Assembly: GCF_001613105.1 (NCBI RefSeq)
Contig: NZ_BDBS01000029.1
Location: forward strand, 1 to 64,000
Source of the DNA: Nocardia pseudobrasiliensis NBRC 108224
GTDB taxonomy: Bacteria > Actinomycetota > Actinomycetes > Mycobacteriales > Mycobacteriaceae
Length of the DNA: 64,000 bases
Reading direction: 5' to 3'
Part shown: one piece after another, positions 1 through 8,559 of the stretch
Numbering within the stretch: position 1 is the stretch's first letter
Layout: each line of letters starts with the position of its first letter
Made by a program: the position numbers and the translations under genes
The notes under the pieces: model-generated
Told to the model about the DNA's origin: nothing
What the model saw: only the letters and a program-made list of their open reading frames with translations
Databases searched by the model: none

Positions 1-75
1 TCCAGATCGCTGAGCGACCGAGTCATGGACGTGTGGGTATTCGAAGAGGTCACAGTGAACTCCATTGGCTGGTAA
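1..75 (+). CDS. possible 3' end of a gene entering from the left
   Basis: Frame 1 is open from the first base to a TAA at 73-75 and would give a 24-residue C-terminus ending in NSIGW. It is convergent with metF, which stops at 88. The piece is too short to assign to a family, and it could be chance. Confidence 0.3.
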   Translation, partial: SRSLSDRVMDVWVFEEVTVNSIGW

Positions 76-87
76 GGGGATAGACGA

Positions 88-1065
88 TCAGGCGCTCAGC
101 GGCGCGGCGGTCACCCGGTAACCCAGGTTGGTCAGCACCTCCGTCGTCGCCTTGGCGAAATTGAGCGTGATGAAGTGCAGACACGGCGCGCCCTCGGCGA
201 TCAGGCGCTGCGCCATCTCCGTGGCGATCTCGATTCCCGCCGACCGCACCGCGGCGCGATTCTCCTGCGGACCGTCACCGGCCGCCCGGTGCAGGCGACG
301 CAATACCGCGGCGGGCAGTTCCCGCCCGGACAGCTCCACCGCCCGCCGCACCGTGCGCAGCGAGGTGATCGGCATCAACTCCGGAATGATCGGCTTGGCG
401 CCCTCGACCGGATCGTGCCGCAACACGCGATCACGCAGGCGCAGATAGTGTTCCACGTCGAAGAACATCTGCGTGATCGAATACTCCGCTCCGGCACGGA
501 GTTTCGCGGCCAGATGCTCGGTATCGGTGGCCAGGTCCGGCGATCGGTGATGTCCCTGTGGGAAGGACGCCACCCCGACATGGAAATCCCCGAGATCCCG
601 CACGATGCGCACCAATTCCTCGGCGTGCTCGACACCTTCGGGGTGGCTGTGCCATTCACCGAGCGGATCGCCCGGTGGATCGCCGCGCAGCACAAGGAGA
701 TTGCGGATGCCGCGGTCGGCGTACGAGCCGACCAGTGCCCGCAACTCGGCCACGCTGTGCCCGACCGCGGTCAGGTGGGCGACCGGAACGAGGGTGGTCT
801 GCTGCGCCAACTGACCGGTGATGCGCACCGTGCGATCCTTGGTCGAGCCGCCCGCCCCGTAGGTCATCGACACGAACGCCGGATGCATCCGTTCGAATTC
901 CCGGACCGCGCGCCACAATCGCGCCTCGCCGTCGGCGTCGCGGGGTGGGTTGAACTCCACCGAGAACGGCACCCGCGCGCCGGAGTGGATATCCAGACTG
1001 CGGACGACCGACGGAACCGCACGGGCCTTGGTGTTCACACGGCCGTGCGCGGAAATGGCATACAT
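88..1065 (-). CDS. metF: methylenetetrahydrofolate reductase
   Basis: Flavoenzyme that reduces 5,10-methylene-THF to 5-methyl-THF, the methyl donor for methionine synthesis. The 325-residue protein has the MTHFR TIM-barrel pattern: a conserved Glu near residue 37 in FSVEFNPPR, the SMTYGAGGS segment near 66-74, the LRGDPPGD loop near 125-132, and ITQMFFD near 197-203. Length suits bacterial and actinobacterial MetF. The ATG at 1065 follows a G-rich ribosome site; a GTG nine codons in (VNTKARAV) is an alternative. The gene stands alone behind a long leader that looks like a cobalamin riboswitch, so expression is probably B12-responsive. It has no metE or metH neighbour inside the window. Confidence 0.93.
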   Translation of the reverse strand: MYAISAHGRVNTKARAVPSVVRSLDIHSGARVPFSVEFNPPRDADGEARLWRAVREFERMHPAFVSMTYGAGGSTKDRTVRITGQLAQQTTLVPVAHLTAVGHSVAELRALVGSYADRGIRNLLVLRGDPPGDPLGEWHSHPEGVEHAEELVRIVRDLGDFHVGVASFPQGHHRSPDLATDTEHLAAKLRAGAEYSITQMFFDVEHYLRLRDRVLRHDPVEGAKPIIPELMPITSLRTVRRAVELSGRELPAAVLRRLHRAAGDGPQENRAAVRSAGIEIATEMAQRLIAEGAPCLHFITLNFAKATTEVLTNLGYRVTAAPLSA

Positions 1066-1214
1066 ATTCGCCCCCTGGTAGGCAGCCGATGGCCGCCACT
1101 CGACAGGGAACGCACGCTGACCGGAGCCCTGGAAGCATCATCCCGTGCCCGGGTCCCGCTCGGCGTAGCGCCCGATCCACGAGGCGACGACCGCCGGATA
1201 CGGCGTATCCGGCA

Positions 1215-1369
1215 CAACCGGCAGGTCTTCGGACTCGCGGGCTTCGACCCGGTCCGGGCCGTACCTCTCGGCGGTCGTTCCCTCTCACCCACGCGACACG
1301 CGCCGCGGGGGCTTCGACGCCTTCGGACGGATCAGGGGCTCCTCGTTTCCGCCTCCGGCGAACCAGCTG
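1215..1369 (-). promoter_or_regulatory. probable cobalamin riboswitch in the metF leader
   Basis: On the minus strand the segment at 1236-1218 reads AGTCCGAAGACCTGCCGG, a close match to the B12-box consensus (AGYCMGgAgaCCkGCC). Its flanks can pair: CAGCTGG at 1369-1363 with CCGGTTG at 1221-1215, seven pairs including two G-T wobbles, which would be helix P1. A GAGAGGGAA segment lies in between, as expected for the core. The internal core is less canonical than in enterobacterial examples. The 3' end is about 150 bases before the metF start, leaving room for an expression platform. Confidence 0.68.
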
Positions 1370-1377
1370 CGATGGCG

Positions 1378-1406
1378 AATATAGCCGAGTCCCCACAATC
1401 GGCCAA
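1378..1406 (-). promoter_or_regulatory. candidate metF promoter
   Basis: Minus-strand TTGGCC (1406-1401) and TATATT (1383-1378) are separated by 17 bases, close to the sigma-70/SigA consensus. The predicted transcript start, about seven bases downstream, falls just before helix P1 of the riboswitch. This supports a leader of about 300 nt. Confidence 0.55.
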
Positions 1407-1425
1407 GCATGATCAACGCTGTGAT

Positions 1426-2850
1426 TCACGGCACGGGCGTGGGCGCGTAGGGGACGGTGAGGGCCCGATTGTCGTCGACCTCGACCGGTCGGCCCAGCTG
1501 TGGGAAGGCGCGCTGGGCACAGCCGGGACGTTCACAGACCTTGCAGCCGGGCCCGATCGGGACGGCCGTGCGGGGATCATCGATCGGCAGGCCGTGGGAG
1601 TACACCAGCTTGTCGGCATAGGCCAGATCGCAGCCCAGGCCGACGGCGAAATCACGCTTGGGCGACAGGTAGCCCGGGGTGTTCTCCTCGGTGGTGCGCG
1701 CGAGCCACAGATAATTGCGACCGTCGGGCATCTGGGCGATCTGCGTGCGGATGCGGCCGGGGGTGGAGAAGGCCTCGTGGACCACCCACAGCGGGCAGCT
1801 GCCGCCGACGCGCGAGAAATGGAATGCCGTGGCGGACTGGCGTTTCGAGATGTTTCCGGCACGGTCGGTGCGAATGAAGAAGAACGGCACTCCGCGCTGC
1901 GCGGGTCGCTGCAGGGTGGACAGCCGATGGCAGACGGTTTCGAAGCCCACCTCGAATTTGACGGTCAGCAGTTCGATGTCGTAGCGCAAAGCCTCTGCCG
2001 CGTCACGGAATTGGGTGTACGGCAGGATGAGTGCGCCCGCGAAGTAGTTCGCCAGGCCGATGCGCAGCACCCCGCGCGACCGCGTCGGCATGGTGTCGGC
2101 CTCTTCGATCAAGGCCGACAGCGTCACCGCCTGGGTGAGAAAGGCCAACTGCGTGGCCAATTGGAAGGCCCGCTGCCCCGGCGACAATCGGCGCGCGAGG
2201 GTCAGCACCCGGGCGTCGGGATCGTAGATCCGTTTGGGGCCGGGCGAATCGGGATCGTCGTTGCGGATCACCACCGCGATACCGTGCTGCTCGCGCAGGA
2301 TTCGGGTGAGCTGCAGATCCAGACCGCCGACGGTGAGGCCGTTGCGGGTGAACAGCTCCTCGGCGGCGGTGTCCAGCGCGGCGATGTGATTGCGACGGTC
2401 GTAGAAGTAGTCGCGCACATCCTCGTACGGACGCGCCGCGGTGGGATCGGCCGTGCCGCTGTCGATTCCGGCCGATACCCGTTCCAGCTGCTCGGTCGCG
2501 CCGCGCAGTCGTCGATGCAACCCGACCAGCATGCGGGCCGCCGCCGGGATCCGGGCGACCAGATCGTCGATCTCGGCGGTCGTGACGGTGACGCCGTCGG
2601 GATCCTCGGCGAAGACGTCCTGCAGATCGGCGATCAGCCGGGCGTCGGTGTCAGCGGCGAAGAAGCCCATGTCCAGATCGAAGCTCGCGTTCAGCTTCAG
2701 CAACACTGGCACGGTCAGCGGCCGCTGGTCGTGCTCGAGCTGGTTGACGTAGCTGACCGAGATTCCGAGCGCCTTGGCGAGCGCGGATTGGGACAGTCCG
2801 CGTTGTTCCCGCAGCGCGCGCAACCGACCGCCCGCGTACATCTTCTGCAT
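1426..2850 (-). CDS. prpR: PrpR/RamB-type transcriptional regulator
   Basis: A 474-residue regulator of propionate and acetate metabolism. The N-terminal XRE helix-turn-helix (about residues 8-60, RLRALREQRGLSQSALAKAL followed by SYVNQLEHDQRPLT) is typical of the Mycobacterium PrpR and Corynebacterium RamB family. The middle and C-terminal parts match the IrrE-like and short-chain-acyl-CoA-responsive domains. Near the C-terminus C-K-V-C-E-R-P-G-C resembles the cysteine cluster linked to Fe-S binding in mycobacterial PrpR. The start MQKMYAGG was chosen because it aligns with family N-termini. No ribosome site precedes it, but TACATT lies six bases upstream, so the mRNA may be leaderless. It is divergent from prpDBC, its likely target. 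Confidence 0.9.
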   Translation of the reverse strand: MQKMYAGGRLRALREQRGLSQSALAKALGISVSYVNQLEHDQRPLTVPVLLKLNASFDLDMGFFAADTDARLIADLQDVFAEDPDGVTVTTAEIDDLVARIPAAARMLVGLHRRLRGATEQLERVSAGIDSGTADPTAARPYEDVRDYFYDRRNHIAALDTAAEELFTRNGLTVGGLDLQLTRILREQHGIAVVIRNDDPDSPGPKRIYDPDARVLTLARRLSPGQRAFQLATQLAFLTQAVTLSALIEEADTMPTRSRGVLRIGLANYFAGALILPYTQFRDAAEALRYDIELLTVKFEVGFETVCHRLSTLQRPAQRGVPFFFIRTDRAGNISKRQSATAFHFSRVGGSCPLWVVHEAFSTPGRIRTQIAQMPDGRNYLWLARTTEENTPGYLSPKRDFAVGLGCDLAYADKLVYSHGLPIDDPRTAVPIGPGCKVCERPGCAQRAFPQLGRPVEVDDNRALTVPYAPTPVP

Positions 2851-3003
2851 GACAGCAATGTAGCAGCGGCGATTTACACAACTTTCACAGTTTGACAGGT
2901 TCTGTTCCACATAAATCGACACTTGCGGGGCGTTTCCGCTCATCGCGGGTCTGTGTAGCGTGCGAAATGAAGCGATGACACCGACGCCCGGGAGGCCCCG
3001 ACC
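2851..3003. promoter_or_regulatory. divergent prpR-prpD control region
   Basis: A 153-bp region between prpR and prpD. It holds A/T-rich segments around 2873-2900 (ACTTTCACAGTTTGACA), the likely PrpR-binding stretch, and TACATT as a leaderless -10 for prpR. A TTTCCG/17/TAGCGT pair ending near 2960 could serve prpD. GGGAGG at about 2990 is the prpD ribosome site. The exact operator could not be fixed by eye. Confidence 0.4.
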
Positions 3004-4509
3004 GTGAAGAACCATCTCGTCCGCACCCACCGCTCCGCGGAGAACTTCCCCCGCGAGGAACATCTCGCGTGGCGAATCGCCGAGGTCGCCGCGGACGGCG
3101 TGGCGGTCGCGCCCGACACCGAGGAGATGATCGTCAACCGGATCATCGACAATGCCGCGGTCGCCGCCGCCTCGATCACCCGCCGCCCGGTCGCCAATGC
3201 CCGCGCCCAGGCGCTGGCCCATCCGTATCAGCCGGGTTCCACGGTTTTCGGTGTGGGCGGGACGTATTCGCCGGAATGGGCGGCGTGGGCCAATGGAGTC
3301 GCGGTGCGCGAGTTGGACTTCCACGACACCTTCCTCGCCGCGGAGTACTCCCATCCCGGGGACAACATCCCGCCGATCCTCGCCGTCGCCCAGCACGCGG
3401 GGCGCTCGGGGCGTGACCTGATCCGCGGTCTGGCCACCGGTTACGAGATCCAGATCGATCTGGTGCGTGGAATCTGCCTGCACGAACACAAGATCGACCA
3501 TGTCGCCCACCTCGGACCGTCGGCGGCCGCGGGCATCGGCACCCTGCTCGGACTCGACACCGAGATCATCTACCAGGCCATCGGCCAGGCCCTGCACACC
3601 ACCACGGCCACCCGCCAGTCCCGCAAGGGCGAGATCTCCAGTTGGAAGGCCTACGCCCCGGCCTTCGCCGGGAAGATGGCGGTCGAGGCCGTCGATCGCG
3701 CGCTGCGCGGCGAGGGCGCGCCGTCGCCGATCTGGGAGGGTGAGGACGGTGTCATCGCCTGGCTGCTGAGCGGTCCGGACGCCGAATACTCGGTGCCGCT
3801 GCCCGGCCCGGGCGAGCCCAAGCGCGCCATCCTGGACTCCTACACCAAGGAGCATTCGGCCGAGTACCAGAGCCAGGCCCCGATCGATCTGGCCCGTCGC
3901 ATGCGCGAGCGCATCGGCGATCTCGACCAGATCGCCACCATCGTGCTGTACACCAGCCACCACACGCACGTGGTGATCGGCACCGGATCCAACGATCCAC
4001 AGAAGTTCGACCCCAGGGCTTCTCGCGAAACCCTCGACCACTCGGTCATGTACATCTTCGCCGTCGCCCTGCAGGACGGCGTCTGGCATCACGAGCGTTC
4101 CTACGCCCCCGAGCGCGCCCAGCGTCCCGACACCATCGAGCTGTGGAACAAGATCTCCACCGCCGAGGATCCGGAATGGACCCGGCGCTATCACTCCACC
4201 GATCCGAACGAGAAGGCCTTCGGCGCGCGGGCGGAGATCACGCTGAAAAGCGGTGAGGTCATCGTCGACGAGCTGGCCGTGGCCGACGCGCACCCCCTCG
4301 GCGCGCGACCCTTCGCCCGCGATCAGTACATCGCCAAGTTCCGCACCCTCGCCGAGGGTGTCATCGCGCCCGCCGAACAGGATCGCTTCCTCGAGGTCGC
4401 CCAGCGCACCGCCGAACTGTCGGCCGACGAACTGTCCGGACTCACCTTCACCGTTTCCGACGAGGTGCTCGCGCGCGCGCCGCGACTGGCGAAGGGACTG
4501 TTCCGGTGA
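3004..4509 (+). CDS. prpD: 2-methylcitrate dehydratase
   Basis: Second step of the methylcitrate cycle: dehydrates 2-methylcitrate to 2-methyl-cis-aconitate. The 501-residue protein belongs to the MmgE/PrpD family and is full length. Typical segments are NGVAVRELDFHDTF (about 98-111), ATGYEIQIDLVRGICLH, the TTTATRQSRKGEISSWK stretch (about 200-215) and HSVMYIFAVALQDG. The start is GTG at 3004 behind GGGAGG. Its stop overlaps the GTG of prpB, and prpC follows, so the three genes form one translationally coupled operon that detoxifies propionyl-CoA. Confidence 0.96.
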   Translation: MKNHLVRTHRSAENFPREEHLAWRIAEVAADGVAVAPDTEEMIVNRIIDNAAVAAASITRRPVANARAQALAHPYQPGSTVFGVGGTYSPEWAAWANGVAVRELDFHDTFLAAEYSHPGDNIPPILAVAQHAGRSGRDLIRGLATGYEIQIDLVRGICLHEHKIDHVAHLGPSAAAGIGTLLGLDTEIIYQAIGQALHTTTATRQSRKGEISSWKAYAPAFAGKMAVEAVDRALRGEGAPSPIWEGEDGVIAWLLSGPDAEYSVPLPGPGEPKRAILDSYTKEHSAEYQSQAPIDLARRMRERIGDLDQIATIVLYTSHHTHVVIGTGSNDPQKFDPRASRETLDHSVMYIFAVALQDGVWHHERSYAPERAQRPDTIELWNKISTAEDPEWTRRYHSTDPNEKAFGARAEITLKSGEVIVDELAVADAHPLGARPFARDQYIAKFRTLAEGVIAPAEQDRFLEVAQRTAELSADELSGLTFTVSDEVLARAPRLAKGLFR

Positions 4510-5423
4510 CCGGGCTGCTGGCGGCGAACACCTCCGCCGCGGACAAGCGGGCGGCATTCAGGTCCGGCCTGGTCTCGGGGCGGATTCAACGGTTCCCGGG
4601 CGCGTTCAACCCGTTGGTGGCCAAGCTGATTCAGGAGATCGGCTTCGAGGGCGTCTACGTCTCGGGCGCGGTGCTGTCCGCGGATCTGGGCCTGCCCGAT
4701 ATCGGACTCACCACCCTCACCGAGGTCGCCGGGCGCGGGCAACAGATCGCGCGCGTGACCGATCTGCCGGTCCTCATCGACGCCGACACCGGATTCGGGG
4801 AACCGATGAACGCCGCGCGCACGGTGACCGTACTCGAGGACGCCGGAATCGCGGGGCTGCACCTCGAGGATCAGGTCAATCCCAAACGCTGCGGACATCT
4901 CGACGGCAAGGCCGTGGTCCCGACCGAGGATATGGTGCGCCGCCTGCGCGCCGCGATCTCGGCCCGGCGCGATCCGAACTTCGTGATCTGCGCCCGCACC
5001 GACGCGGCGGGCATCGAGGGTGTCGACGCCGCCATCGAGCGGGCCCGCGCCTATGCCGACGCGGGCGCGGATCTCATCTTCACCGAGGCGCTGCGCGAGG
5101 TGAGCGATTTCGAGAAGTTCCGCGCCGCGGTCTCGATTCCCTTGCTGGCCAATATGACCGAGTTCGGCAAGTCGGAACTGCTGACGGCGAAGACGCTCGA
5201 GTCGATCGGTTACAACGCCGTCATCTATCCCGTGTCGACCCTGCGGTTGGCGATGTGGGCCGCCGAAACCGGGCTGCGCGAGATCTACGACCACGGCACC
5301 CAGGCGGGTCTGCTCGATCGCATGCAGCACCGCAGCCGCCTCTACGAACTGCTGCGGTACGAGCGCTACAACGAATTCGATTCCGACATCTTCAATTTCA
5401 CCCTGGGAGGGAACCAGCGATGA
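4506..5423 (+). CDS. prpB: 2-methylisocitrate lyase
   Basis: Cleaves 2-methylisocitrate to pyruvate and succinate. The 305-residue protein is an isocitrate-lyase/PEP-mutase TIM barrel with the metal-binding segment IDADTGFGEP (about 91-100) and the catalytic loop KRCGHLDGK (about 127-135, Cys129), characteristic of PrpB. The GTG start at 4506 overlaps the prpD stop, and the stop overlaps the prpC start. No unusual residues were noticed. Confidence 0.96.
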   Translation: MTGLLAANTSAADKRAAFRSGLVSGRIQRFPGAFNPLVAKLIQEIGFEGVYVSGAVLSADLGLPDIGLTTLTEVAGRGQQIARVTDLPVLIDADTGFGEPMNAARTVTVLEDAGIAGLHLEDQVNPKRCGHLDGKAVVPTEDMVRRLRAAISARRDPNFVICARTDAAGIEGVDAAIERARAYADAGADLIFTEALREVSDFEKFRAAVSIPLLANMTEFGKSELLTAKTLESIGYNAVIYPVSTLRLAMWAAETGLREIYDHGTQAGLLDRMQHRSRLYELLRYERYNEFDSDIFNFTLGGNQR

Positions 5424-6544
5424 CGGATACCGCGATACCGACCATCTACAAAGGTCTCGCCGGCGTCGTCGTCGACACCACCGCGATCTCGAAGGTGGTG
5501 CCGGAAACGAACTCGCTGACCTACCGCGGCTACGCGGTCCAGGATCTGGCCGCGCACTGCGGCTTCGAACAGGTCGCCTATCTGCTGTGGCACGGTGAAC
5601 TGCCGAACGACGCTCAGCTGGCGCGATTCCTCGAGCAGGAACGCTCCTTCCGCCGCGCCGACCGCTCGCTGCTGGGGCTGATCGCCAAGCTGCCGGACAA
5701 CTGCCATCCGATGGATGTGGTGCGCACCGCGATCAGCTACCTCGGCGCCGAGGATCCGCTCGAGGACGACAATTCGCCGAAGGCCAACCGCGCCAAGGCG
5801 CTTCGCATGATGGCCGTCCTGCCGACCATCGTCGCGGCCGACCATCGCCGCCGCCGCGGACTGGATCCCATTGCGCCGCACTCACATATGGGCTTCGCGG
5901 AGAACTTCCTGAACATGTGCTTCGGCAAGGTCCCCGCACCGGAACTGGTGAAGGCGTTCGAGGTGTCGCTGATCCTCTACGCCGAGCACAGCTTCAACGC
6001 CTCCACCTTCGCCGCGCGCGTGGTCACCTCCACGCTCTCGGATATCTACAGCGCGGTCACCGCCGCGATCGGCGCGCTCAAGGGCCCGCTGCACGGCGGC
6101 GCCAACGAGGCCGTCATGCACGACATGCTCGAGATCGGCGACCCCGCCCTGGCCGAGGCATGGCTGCGAAACAAGCTGTCCAAGAAGGAAAAGGTGATGG
6201 GCTTCGGCCACCGGGTCTACAAGAACGGCGACTCCCGGGTGCCCACGATGAAGAACGCCTTGGTGGATATCGCCGCGGCCACCGACGGACACAGATGGGT
6301 CCGGATGTATGAAACCCTCGAGCAGACCATGATCGAGGCGACCGGCATCAAACCCAATCTCGACTTCCCCACGGGCCCGGCCTATTACCTGCTCGGCTTC
6401 GATATCGAGGTATTCACCCCGATCTTCGTCATGAGCCGCATCACCGGCTGGACCGCCCACATCATCGAACAGGGCCAATCCAACGCCCTGATCCGCCCAC
6501 TGAGCGAATACGTCGGCGTACCACAGCGTTCGGTGGTCGCCTGA
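5420..6544 (+). CDS. prpC: 2-methylcitrate synthase
   Basis: Condenses propionyl-CoA with oxaloacetate to start the methylcitrate cycle. The 374-residue protein is a short-type citrate synthase with both catalytic histidine motifs, GPLHGGANEAVM and GFGHRVYKNGDSRV. The ATG at 5420 lies in an ATGA overlap with prpB and follows GGGAGG. Location with prpD and prpB separates it from gltA. It may process propionyl-CoA generated by the catabolic genes further right (inference). Confidence 0.95.
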   Translation: MTDTAIPTIYKGLAGVVVDTTAISKVVPETNSLTYRGYAVQDLAAHCGFEQVAYLLWHGELPNDAQLARFLEQERSFRRADRSLLGLIAKLPDNCHPMDVVRTAISYLGAEDPLEDDNSPKANRAKALRMMAVLPTIVAADHRRRRGLDPIAPHSHMGFAENFLNMCFGKVPAPELVKAFEVSLILYAEHSFNASTFAARVVTSTLSDIYSAVTAAIGALKGPLHGGANEAVMHDMLEIGDPALAEAWLRNKLSKKEKVMGFGHRVYKNGDSRVPTMKNALVDIAAATDGHRWVRMYETLEQTMIEATGIKPNLDFPTGPAYYLLGFDIEVFTPIFVMSRITGWTAHIIEQGQSNALIRPLSEYVGVPQRSVVA

Positions 6545-6550
6545 CGTCCA

Positions 6551-7363
6551 TCACCGCGGCGAGTCGAGCCGGGCGCGGTCGACCGCGTAGAGGCGATGCG
6601 TGCCCTGCAACCCCTTCAGCTCGACCTCGCGTTCGGCGATGACCGCGATATCCGGCTCGTCGGCGATCGACTGCCGGACCGCCTCGCTGACGAGCACTTC
6701 GCCACCGTCGGCCTGTTCGGCGACGCGGGCCGCCATCGCCACATTGCGGCCGAACAGATCGTCGCCGCGGCGAACCGAGCTGCCCATGTGGATGCCGATT
6801 CGGACGCGCACCCGGTCGCGGCCGCCGCCGAGCGCGTGCTGCACATCCAAACCGCACTGCACGGCCTGTTCGGGCTCGGCGAAAGCGATCATGAAGCCGT
6901 CGCCCTGGCTCTTGACGATATGTCCACCGTATTTGGTGACGAATTTGCGGATCAGTCGGTCGTGGCGATCGAGCAGCTTGACCCAGGCCTGATCGCCCAG
7001 TCGTTCGTTGAGCGCGGTGGATCCCTCGATATCGGAGAACGCGATGACGACGTGACCGTCGGGCGTCAGGCGAGCGAGATCGGGGCGTTCCACCTGCGCC
7101 CAACCCGCCAGGTCCTCGATCGAGCTGAGCACAGCGCCCCGTAACCCTTTCTTGCGCACCAGGTTCGCCGTCTCCCAGACGGTTTTCACCGCTTCCCGGC
7201 CGCCGTTCTTGAACAGCTGCCGGGTCTCGGTCCGGCGCTGTAACTCGTCGAACTCCCGGCGCAGTTCGTCGGTCTCGCGGCGGCTGCGCGCGAGCAGTAC
7301 GAACAACGCGACCAGACCGGCGGCCTCCAGCACGGCGACCGCCGCGAGTACGAGCTCGATCAT
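6551..7363 (-). CDS. membrane-anchored class III adenylate/guanylate cyclase
   Basis: A 270-residue protein with one N-terminal membrane segment (about 3-24), a short coiled linker and a class III cyclase domain (about 105-250). The first metal Asp is in FSDIEGST, the substrate Lys and second metal Asp in GGHIVKSQGDGF, and a purine-reading Asp in GDDLFG. In NVAMAARV the Arg of the transition-state pair is kept, but the usual Asn position is Ala; several actinobacterial cyclases share this. The ATG at 7363 is preferred; an in-frame GTG four codons upstream is possible. Convergent with prpC, six bases apart. Confidence 0.85.
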   Translation of the reverse strand: MIELVLAAVAVLEAAGLVALFVLLARSRRETDELRREFDELQRRTETRQLFKNGGREAVKTVWETANLVRKKGLRGAVLSSIEDLAGWAQVERPDLARLTPDGHVVIAFSDIEGSTALNERLGDQAWVKLLDRHDRLIRKFVTKYGGHIVKSQGDGFMIAFAEPEQAVQCGLDVQHALGGGRDRVRVRIGIHMGSSVRRGDDLFGRNVAMAARVAEQADGGEVLVSEAVRQSIADEPDIAVIAEREVELKGLQGTHRLYAVDRARLDSPR

Positions 7364-7491
7364 CTTGGGATCCGTCACTGGGTGGTGGGCAGATACAAGT
7401 GAATCCGACCCTAGCCGATCCGCCGACCCACGGAACCCCGGCGATGACGCGCAGGCCGGCGAGCCCGCTGAGGTCGTCGGGAGGTGCGGGC

Positions 7492-7511
7492 ATGACACGA
7501 AACCGTGTCGT
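7492..7511. terminator. hairpin between reductase and cyclase genes
   Basis: GACACG (7494-7499) and CGTGTC (7504-7509) form a perfect stem with a four-base loop, extendable by two further pairs including a wobble. It lies just beyond the stop of the reductase gene at 7519 and upstream of the cyclase gene. It could be a terminator or a protein site; there is no T-run. Confidence 0.35.
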
Positions 7512-7518
7512 CGAGTAG

Positions 7519-8559
7519 TCACTGATCGAACACGATGTGCAGTTCGTCGGATTCCGGCAGTGTCTGACACGCCAGGGTGAGGCCCTGGGCGAGTTCGTCG
7601 TCGATGAGCGCCTCGCGCACGAGCATGCGCGTCCTGCCCCGCTTCACACTGCACACGCAGGTACCGCAGGCGGATTCGCGGCAGACGTAGGGCGCGTCGA
7701 TACCGTGGTCGAGGAGTAGGTCGAGCAACTTCTGCTGGCGCGGCCAGCGCAGCCGATGAATCTGCCCGTCGATTTCGACGGTCAGTGCCGGGTGGTCGCC
7801 ATTCGCCTGGGCCGCAGCCGCTCGGCGCGTGGGCGATTCGAACGGATTGTCGGTCAGCGAGCGATAGTCCTCTTGGCGCACAACGCTTTCGGGCACCCCC
7901 AACCGATCCAGCGCCGCATGGACCGCACGCATGAATTCCTCGGGGCCGCAGAGATATACGTCGTGCCCACGATGGGGCCGCGCCCAGGCCGCGAGCCGGT
8001 CCACGGTGGGCAGTCCGCACTCCGATTCCAGCCAGTGGGTCACGCTCAGCCGCTGCGGGAACCGCTGTGCCAATTCCCGCAGCCCCGCCGCGAAGATGAT
8101 CGACTCCGCGTCCCGATTCGCATACAGCACGACCACCGCGCCGATGCCGCCGATCAGCACCGATTTGATGATCGACATGATCGGGGTGATGCCGCTGCCA
8201 CCGGCGAACAGCACTACGTCCCGGTGCAGCGAGCGCGGCGTGAACGTCCCCGAGGGTTCCAGCACGGTGAGGATCGATCCGGCGGTGATGTTGTCGCACA
8301 ACCAGTTCGAGGCGTAGCCGCCGCGGGTGCGCTTGACGGTGATCGTGAGCCGGTCCTCGCAGTGCGGGCTGCTCGACAACGAATAGCAGCGCGCCACCGA
8401 ACCGGTGCGCTCGCTGGGCACCTCGACGGTGAGGAATTGGCCGGGCGCATAGGCGAATCGGGCGGCCAGATCCCCGGGGGTGTCGAAGACCAGCGAGACC
8501 GCATCGGCCGTCTCGACGATGACGTCGAGCACCTTGATCCGATGGGCGCGCGGGTTCAC
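7519..8559 (-). CDS. KshB/HmpX-type ferredoxin-NAD(P)H reductase
   Basis: A 346-residue electron-transfer protein with three modules. These are an FAD domain with the RxYS-type motif (RCYSLSSSP, near 63-71), an NAD domain (GGSGITPIMS, near 117-126) and a C-terminal plant-type 2Fe-2S domain (CRESACGTC with a later Cys in LACQT). This is the architecture of 3-ketosteroid 9-alpha-hydroxylase reductase and related oxygenase reductases. The GTG at 8559 overlaps the stop of the upstream SDR (GTGA). Last gene of a five-gene operon, where it probably feeds electrons to the di-iron or oxygenase partners; the substrate is unknown. Confidence 0.85.
   Translation of the reverse strand: MNPRAHRIKVLDVIVETADAVSLVFDTPGDLAARFAYAPGQFLTVEVPSERTGSVARCYSLSSSPHCEDRLTITVKRTRGGYASNWLCDNITAGSILTVLEPSGTFTPRSLHRDVVLFAGGSGITPIMSIIKSVLIGGIGAVVVLYANRDAESIIFAAGLRELAQRFPQRLSVTHWLESECGLPTVDRLAAWARPHRGHDVYLCGPEEFMRAVHAALDRLGVPESVVRQEDYRSLTDNPFESPTRRAAAAQANGDHPALTVEIDGQIHRLRWPRQQKLLDLLLDHGIDAPYVCRESACGTCVCSVKRGRTRMLVREALIDDELAQGLTLACQTLPESDELHIVFDQ

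Noticed and set aside
175..2895. Long open plus-strand frame of about 900 codons across metF and prpR
   Set aside because: It is antisense to two well-supported genes, has arginine/glutamine-rich low-complexity content and no domain; such shadows are common in high-GC DNA.
2851..4557. N-terminal extension of the prpR frame to over 1000 residues
   Set aside because: The extension is antisense to prpD. The regulator family begins exactly at the MQKMYAGG start.
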